64,000 nucleotides of DNA, from NCBI RefSeq assembly GCF_019375475.1, contig NZ_JAHXGQ010000004.1, positions 620,001-684,000 of the forward strand, read 5' to 3'. The notes under the pieces are model-generated. The model was not told the DNA's origin, did no database searches, and saw only the letters and a list, made by a program, of their open reading frames with translations. A program made the position numbers and the translations under genes. Positions 59,390 to 64,000 of the stretch are shown here, in pieces. The DNA comes from Saccharothrix obliqua. Its GTDB lineage: Bacteria > Actinomycetota > Actinomycetes > Mycobacteriales > Pseudonocardiaceae. The first letter of the stretch is position 1, and the number at the start of each line of letters is the position of its first letter.

Positions 59390-60856
59390 ATGACCGACCA
59401 CGTGCCCGTGCTGATCGCCGGCGCGGGACCCAGCGGCCTGGCGCTCGCCGTCGAACTCGCCCGCCGCGGGATCGGCTGCCGCGTCGTGGACCGGGCCGCC
59501 GGGCCGTTCGCCGGTTCGCGTGCCAAGGGCCTGCAACCACGCACCCTGGAGGTGCTGGAGGACCTCGGCGTGCTCGACGCCGTGCTGGCGGGCGGCGCGC
59601 CGTTCCCGGCGTTCCGCATGTACTCCGGGCGGGACGTGCTGTGGGAACGCGACCTGGGCGAGGTGCTGGGCACCGCGCTGCCCCGGCGCGGCCCGGACGT
59701 GCCGTACCCGCTGCCGTGGCTGATCCCGCAGTGGCGCACCGACGCGATCCTGGCCGACCGGCTGGCGGAACTCGGCGGTCGGGTCGAGCGGTCCACCGAG
59801 CTGGTCGGGTTCGACCAGGACGACGACGGCGTCACCGCGACGCTGCGTCACGACGGCCGGGACGAGCGGGTCCGCGCCGACTACCTCGTCGGCGCGGACG
59901 GTGGCCGCAGCTTCGTGCGCAAGCACGCGGGCGTCGGGTTCGCGGGCACCACCTACGAGAGCGAGCGGACGCTGATCGGCGACGTGCGGGCCGAGGGGGT
60001 CGAGGGCTTCTTCTGCCACATGTTCACCGGTGGCGACCTGGCGAAGCGGTTCTCGCTGTGGAACCTGCCCGCCGACGACCACTACCAGTTCGTGGCCGCG
60101 GTCGACCCGGGCGACGAGCCGGAGCCGACGCTCGCGACGGTGCGGCGGATGCTGGTCGAGCGGTCCGGGCGCACCGACATCCGGCTGCATGACCTGCGGT
60201 GGATCTCCCTGTACCGGATCAACGTCCGCATGGCCGAGCGGTTCCGGGTCGGGCGGGTGTTCCTGGTGGGTGATGCCGCGCACGTGCACTCGTCGGCCGG
60301 TGGCCAGGGGCTCAACACCAGCGTGCAGGACTCGTACAACCTGGGCTGGAAGCTCGCCGCCGTGCTCGGCGGCGCGCCTGCGGGGTTGCTGGACAGCTAC
60401 CACGACGAGCGCTTCCCGGTGGCGGCCGAAGTGCTCGACGTGAGCACCGCCTTGCACCGCAACGGTTTCCGGGCGACCACCGCACCCGTGGGCACGGCGC
60501 CCGCCATCCACCAGCTGGACATCACCTACCGCGGCAGCGCGCTCGCCGTGGACGATCGCGTGGCGCCCGGGCGCGTGCGGGCCGGCGACCGCGCGCCCGA
60601 CGCGCCGCTGCGGACCGGTGGGCGCCTCTTCGAGGTGTTCCGGGGTCCGCGGTGGACGTTGCTGGCGTTCGGCGGCGCGCCGACCCCCGACTTCGGTCCC
60701 GGGGTCGCGGTCCACCCGGTTGCCGTCGACGACGACCCGGCGCGGGTCTACGACGTGACCGGGGGTACCAACGTCCTGGTCCGGCCCGACGGCTACATCG
60801 GTCTCATCACCCCGGACGTCGGGCGTGTTCGGGAGTACCTGCGCGGTGTGCGCTAG
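59390..60856 (+). CDS. FAD-dependent aromatic hydroxylase (PHBH/polyketide hydroxylase type)
   Basis: This 488-residue flavoprotein monooxygenase has the N-terminal FAD motif VLIAGAGPSGLALAVELARRG, the DG motif DYLVGADGGRSFVRKHAG, and the GD motif VFLVGDAAHVHSSAGGQGLN. A C-terminal thioredoxin-like segment of the kind found in phenol- and rifampicin-type hydroxylases follows. It hydroxylates an aromatic ring with NAD(P)H and O2. It is the last gene of the TetR-controlled set and overlaps the end of the convergent LuxR-family gene by 4 bases. Detoxification of an antibiotic or plant phenolic is a fair guess; biosynthetic tailoring is possible. Confidence 0.9.
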   Translation: MTDHVPVLIAGAGPSGLALAVELARRGIGCRVVDRAAGPFAGSRAKGLQPRTLEVLEDLGVLDAVLAGGAPFPAFRMYSGRDVLWERDLGEVLGTALPRRGPDVPYPLPWLIPQWRTDAILADRLAELGGRVERSTELVGFDQDDDGVTATLRHDGRDERVRADYLVGADGGRSFVRKHAGVGFAGTTYESERTLIGDVRAEGVEGFFCHMFTGGDLAKRFSLWNLPADDHYQFVAAVDPGDEPEPTLATVRRMLVERSGRTDIRLHDLRWISLYRINVRMAERFRVGRVFLVGDAAHVHSSAGGQGLNTSVQDSYNLGWKLAAVLGGAPAGLLDSYHDERFPVAAEVLDVSTALHRNGFRATTAPVGTAPAIHQLDITYRGSALAVDDRVAPGRVRAGDRAPDAPLRTGGRLFEVFRGPRWTLLAFGGAPTPDFGPGVAVHPVAVDDDPARVYDVTGGTNVLVRPDGYIGLITPDVGRVREYLRGVR

Positions 60857-63423
60857 GACGCCCGTGCGGTATCGGCCGAGGCGAGCTTGAGCGCGATGCC
60901 CGCCCGGCTGGTCAGCTCCAGCTTGCGCAGCACGCGGCTGATGTGGTCCTCCACCGTGCGGGGGCTCAGGAACAGCTCGGTGGCGATCTGCTTGGTGCCC
61001 AGTCCACGCACCACCAGCTCGGCCACCTGGCGTTCGCGGCGGGACAGGCCGCGTGGTGCGGGTTGGCGGCCCGCGAGTCCGCGTTGCGCGCTGGTGGCCT
61101 CGCGGAGCAGGGCGTGCGCGCCGGCCGCGTGGAACAGCTCGCGGGCCCGGCCGATGTCGCGGGTGGCGCCGTCGAAGTCGCCCGCCCGACCCGCGGCCAC
61201 CGCGGCGGCCAGGAGGGCGCGGCCCTGGTGCAGGGGCATGGACGCGGTGGCGAACGCCGTCGCCGCCGACGTCGCGTCGGCCGCGGCGCGGCTGTGGTCG
61301 CCGCGCTCCAGCGCGCAGGCGGAGCTTCGCAGCAGTGCCGCGGCCAGCCGACCGCGCAAGCCGGTGCGCGTGGCCTCCCGGACGGCTTCGGCCGCGTGGG
61401 CCTCCGCGCCCGGCGCGGTGGCGGGGCGCGGGTCCAGGTCGAGCGCGGCTTCCGCCAGGTGCTCGTCCACCAGGCGGGACCACCAGCGCACGGCGGGGCG
61501 CGGTGATTCGTCCAGGGCGTGCCAGGAAGCGACGGCGTCGGCGCGGTCCCCGGTGAGCAGCCGAACCCGGGACCGCACCGCGCGTGCCAGCGGCAGCAGG
61601 TCGCGGCGGCCGGTGTCGCGGGCGGTGTCCTCCGCTTCGGCCGCCGCGGCGGCGGCCGCGTCGAGCCGGCCGAGCTTGCACAGCACGTGGGCGTGCACGG
61701 TGTGCAGGTGTGGTAGCGCCCTGGTGTGCCCGGACTCGCGGGCGACGTGCAGCGCGCGCTCGACGCGAACGGCCGCCCGCCGGTCGTCGTCCAGGAAGTG
61801 CCCGCTCCAGTGCAGGGCGGTGGTCGGTTCGAGCACGTCGCGGAGTGCTTCGTCGCCGAGGAGGTCGAAGCCGTCGACGGCGGTGCGGTGACCGGCACGG
61901 GCCTCGGCGACCCGGCCGAGGAAGAGGAGGGCGAGGGCACGCAGGGCGTGTGCGGCGACGCTGTGGGCGGTGCCTCGCACCGCGGGGGCGCGGGCGGGGC
62001 CGGGCGCGGGAGCGGCGGCGAAGGTGCCCGCCACCGCGGCGAGGGCGGAGCCAGCGGCGGGAGCTGAGCCGGGAGTGGTGCCGAGGAGTCGCTCCGCGCA
62101 TTCCACCGCGCCCCGCGGGTCGTCGTCCGCCAGGCGGAGCGCGGTCAGTTCCAGCCGCAGTTCCGGGTCCGCGGTGTGCGCCTCGACCTCCTCCAGGATC
62201 GCCCGCGCCCGTCTCGGCCGGCCGAGGTCCTGCTCGCACCGGGCCAGCGGGGTGAGGGTGCGGGGATCGCCCGGCGGCAGCCAGGCGGACAGCTCGACCA
62301 GCCGCTCCCGGGCCTGCGCGGGTCGGCCCGCCACCACGAGCGCCCGCACGTGCAGCAACGCCGCCTCGACGTGCTCCGGCGTGCCACGCAGCCGCTCCGG
62401 CAGGTCGCGCAACGCCACGCCGAGCCAACGGGCGCTCGTCACCGGGCACGTGTCCGCGACGGCCTTCGCCGCACCGACCAGCTCGCGCACCGCCCGGAGG
62501 TCGTGGTGCCGGTGTGACTTCTCCAGGTGGTAGGCCCTCGCGCGCAGCGGGGCGTCGCGAGCACGCAGGTGGCGAACCGCGCGGTGGTGCGCGCCGAACT
62601 CCCGCGACTCCGGGGCGAGGCGGTGCGCGGCGGCGTGCACGAGGGGGTGCCGGAACCGCAGGCCCGCGTCGTCGGACACCAGGACGTCGTGCCGCACCAA
62701 GCTCTCCAGCAGGTCGGTCACCTCGGTCTCGGACCGGTCGCTGAGCACGCGCACCAGGTCCACGTCCACTGTGGTCCCGCAATGGGCGGCGGCGCGGACC
62801 ACGGCGCGTTCCGCCGCCGGCAGCCCCGCCAACTCGGCCAGGATGGGGCGCTCCTCGACGGCCAGCGGCCGGTCCACGCCCTCGCCGGGGCCACGCGCGG
62901 GCCAGGTGTGCGGTGGCAGCTCGGCCAACGCCAGCAGGTAACGCGGGATGCCCGCACCCGCCGCCGCGATCCGGCCGCGCAGCACCGGACCGACCTCCGG
63001 CAGCAGTTCGGCCACCTCGTCGTCGGTCAACGGTGGCACCGACACGTGCCGCGCCGCCGGACCGGCCACCAGCACGGCGTGCACCAGCTCGGTCGGGCAG
63101 CGCCCGGCACGCGCGGACAGCAGCAACCGCAACCGGCCCGGCCGGTCGCGCACCACGTCGGCGAGCAGCCGCCGGGTCGGCGCGTCCGCCAGGTGCACGT
63201 CGTCCACGACCAGCAACCCGCCCTCGTCCGCCGACCGCTCGACCTCCGCCGCGGTGACCACCGCCGCCCACCGCACGGGTCCCGCGCCGCGTGCGGCGAC
63301 CTCGGCCAGCAGCCTGGTGCGCCCCGCACCCGGCGGCCCGGACACCAGCACCACCCACGCGGGTTCCCCGGCGAGGCAGTCCCCGACCTGGGCGGCCCTG
63401 CCCACGAATCCCCGACCGACCAC
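60853..63423 (-). CDS. Large LuxR-family (LAL) transcriptional regulator
   Basis: This ~856-residue regulator has an N-terminal P-loop region with VSGPPGAGRTRLLAE (Walker A, but Lys replaced by Arg) and Walker B GLLVVDDVHLAD. A long helical/TPR-like middle follows, then a C-terminal LuxR helix-turn-helix, GLSRRERQVAELVVRGLGTKQIATELFLSPRTVEDH. This is the LAL (MalT-like) family that often activates secondary-metabolism clusters. I choose the GTG at 63423, behind GGGAGGGTGGG. The Arg in place of the Walker Lys may abolish ATP hydrolysis. It converges with the flavin hydroxylase gene. Confidence 0.88.
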   Translation of the reverse strand: MVGRGFVGRAAQVGDCLAGEPAWVVLVSGPPGAGRTRLLAEVAARGAGPVRWAAVVTAAEVERSADEGGLLVVDDVHLADAPTRRLLADVVRDRPGRLRLLLSARAGRCPTELVHAVLVAGPAARHVSVPPLTDDEVAELLPEVGPVLRGRIAAAGAGIPRYLLALAELPPHTWPARGPGEGVDRPLAVEERPILAELAGLPAAERAVVRAAAHCGTTVDVDLVRVLSDRSETEVTDLLESLVRHDVLVSDDAGLRFRHPLVHAAAHRLAPESREFGAHHRAVRHLRARDAPLRARAYHLEKSHRHHDLRAVRELVGAAKAVADTCPVTSARWLGVALRDLPERLRGTPEHVEAALLHVRALVVAGRPAQARERLVELSAWLPPGDPRTLTPLARCEQDLGRPRRARAILEEVEAHTADPELRLELTALRLADDDPRGAVECAERLLGTTPGSAPAAGSALAAVAGTFAAAPAPGPARAPAVRGTAHSVAAHALRALALLFLGRVAEARAGHRTAVDGFDLLGDEALRDVLEPTTALHWSGHFLDDDRRAAVRVERALHVARESGHTRALPHLHTVHAHVLCKLGRLDAAAAAAAEAEDTARDTGRRDLLPLARAVRSRVRLLTGDRADAVASWHALDESPRPAVRWWSRLVDEHLAEAALDLDPRPATAPGAEAHAAEAVREATRTGLRGRLAAALLRSSACALERGDHSRAAADATSAATAFATASMPLHQGRALLAAAVAAGRAGDFDGATRDIGRARELFHAAGAHALLREATSAQRGLAGRQPAPRGLSRRERQVAELVVRGLGTKQIATELFLSPRTVEDHISRVLRKLELTSRAGIALKLASADTARAS

Positions 63424-63920
63424 GGCCCACCCTCCCGCACCGATACCGTGTTTTCCCGGATGCTCGCCGCCACCCGAACCTGGTTGATTGACCTCCGCAC
63501 AGCACCCGGGGGAATGGCCTGCGGCCGGGGCCAGGTTACTGGCGAAAATGTCCCGCAGCCAGCCGTTGACGGCACGCACGGATGTGCTCCGTTCAGCCCA
63601 GATAATCAACGAATACAACGAGGGGGACCGGTGCACACGGTCGGCACCACCCGGTTGGGTGGCCGGATACACCGAGGAAACGCCTGTTCAGCGCCTTGTC
63701 GGCGGTTACGGGAACAGCCGGCCGCCGCACCCGCCGGTGCGCGCCGGGCGATCGGCGAAGCCGCCCGCGGTATTTGGTTTCCCTATCGGGACACCCGATC
63801 CGTCCGTTTTGCGGAAAGCCACCGGGAAGTGGTTCCGATGACCTCCCGGCGACTACGCCCTAAACCGCCGGGCACAATAATCCCGACGCGACCCGGAACG
63901 CGTTCGAGCGGACGGGCCCG
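63424..63920. other. Intergenic region between the LAL regulator and the terminal flavoprotein gene
   Basis: About 497 bases holding the divergent promoters. No convincing gene: forward and reverse short frames lack protein-like composition. GC content drops around 63590-63630 (GATAATCAACGAATACAAC) and again around 63770-63890 (CACAATAATCCCGAC), which are likely promoter regions of the LAL gene and the gene that starts at 63921. Confidence 0.45.
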
Positions 63921-64000
63921 GTGAGCGCCGCCCGGCACGTCGTGGTGGTGGGCGCCGGCCTGGCGGGCACCCTCACCGCCGTGCACCTGGCCCGGCTGGG
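63921..64000 (+). CDS. FAD/NAD(P)-binding flavoprotein, N-terminal fragment
   Basis: A GTG-started frame runs to the end of the window. It encodes SAARHVVVVGAGLAGTLTAVHLARLG, an N-terminal nucleotide-binding Rossmann motif GxGxxG (a flavin-dependent oxidoreductase or monooxygenase). Only 26 residues are visible, so the family cannot be fixed. The gene is divergent from the LAL regulator, which might control it. Confidence 0.7.
   Translation, partial: MSAARHVVVVGAGLAGTLTAVHLARL

Noticed and set aside
59327-63505. A 1392-codon reverse-strand frame
   Set aside because: It lies opposite the flavin hydroxylase and in the wrong phase over the LAL gene, and the composition is Arg/Pro-rich without any motif.
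63488-63841. Forward 117-codon frame upstream of the final flavoprotein gene
   Set aside because: Composition is not protein-like and it spans AT-richer promoter DNA; no start signal or family.

Overview
The window is very GC-rich DNA with strong G/C bias at third codon positions, frequent GTG starts and many GTGA/ATGA stop-start overlaps. An IdeR/DmdR-type iron box, F420-type oxidoreductase, large LuxR regulator and several small biosynthetic loci also point to a filamentous actinomycete, most likely Pseudonocardiaceae (Saccharothrix/Actinosynnema/Lentzea-like). The genus is an inference. No rRNA, tRNA, CRISPR array or transposase was recognised.

Layout. (1) 1-8850: an arsenic island. It holds the end of an ArsC, an ArsO-like flavoprotein, an ArsR-ArsN fusion, and a reverse-strand operon: cysteine-desulfurase-like protein with a Cys-rich segment, ArsD-like protein, ArsI-like C-As lyase with an N-terminal ArsD-like domain, and ArsM-like methyltransferase with a thioredoxin-like tail. 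A second ArsR, a G3E GTPase and a PiT transporter follow. (2) 8966-18256: housekeeping and stress genes: siderophore-interacting protein behind an iron box, MBL hydrolase, secreted ricin-type lectin, RecQ, cydAB, PEBP, and a PiT/DUF47 pair. (3) 18257-21403: a repeat-rich gap, a small acidic protein and a two-component system. (4) 21384-31351: an unfamiliar biosynthetic locus. A tyrosine-ammonia-lyase-like enzyme is divergent from a tightly coupled operon of two FOXRED2-like flavoproteins, an AMP-dependent ligase, an FMN alpha-hydroxy-acid oxidase, a P450 with degenerate motifs and a cation/proton antiporter.

(5) 31548-39069: DUF1801, VOC protein, MFS exporter, and an ABC-F protein. The ABC-F gene sits behind a 7-codon leader ORF and a terminator-like hairpin and contains six 18-residue repeats. 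A hypothetical protein and a WGR/beta-propeller protein follow. (6) 39130-45601: a small locus of P450, O-methyltransferase and alpha/alpha-toroid protein, then a methyltransferase and a Clostridia-type GluRS. (7) 45964-57112: nucleotidyltransferase, phosphotransferase, STAS protein, LLM oxidoreductase, glycosyltransferase/SDR pair with divergent TetR, acid phosphatase, permease and small proteins. (8) 57118-64000: MFS exporter, TetR and flavin hydroxylase around a clear TetR operator, a LuxR-family (LAL) regulator, and the start of an FAD/NAD(P)-binding protein.

The genes most likely to work together are the arsenic island (reduction, sensing, methylation, C-As cleavage, acetylation of arsenical amino acids, possibly sulfur transfer), the lyase/FMO/ligase/oxidase/P450/antiporter operon, and the TetR-controlled export/hydroxylation set. 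All functions rest on reading motifs by eye; no database search was possible.
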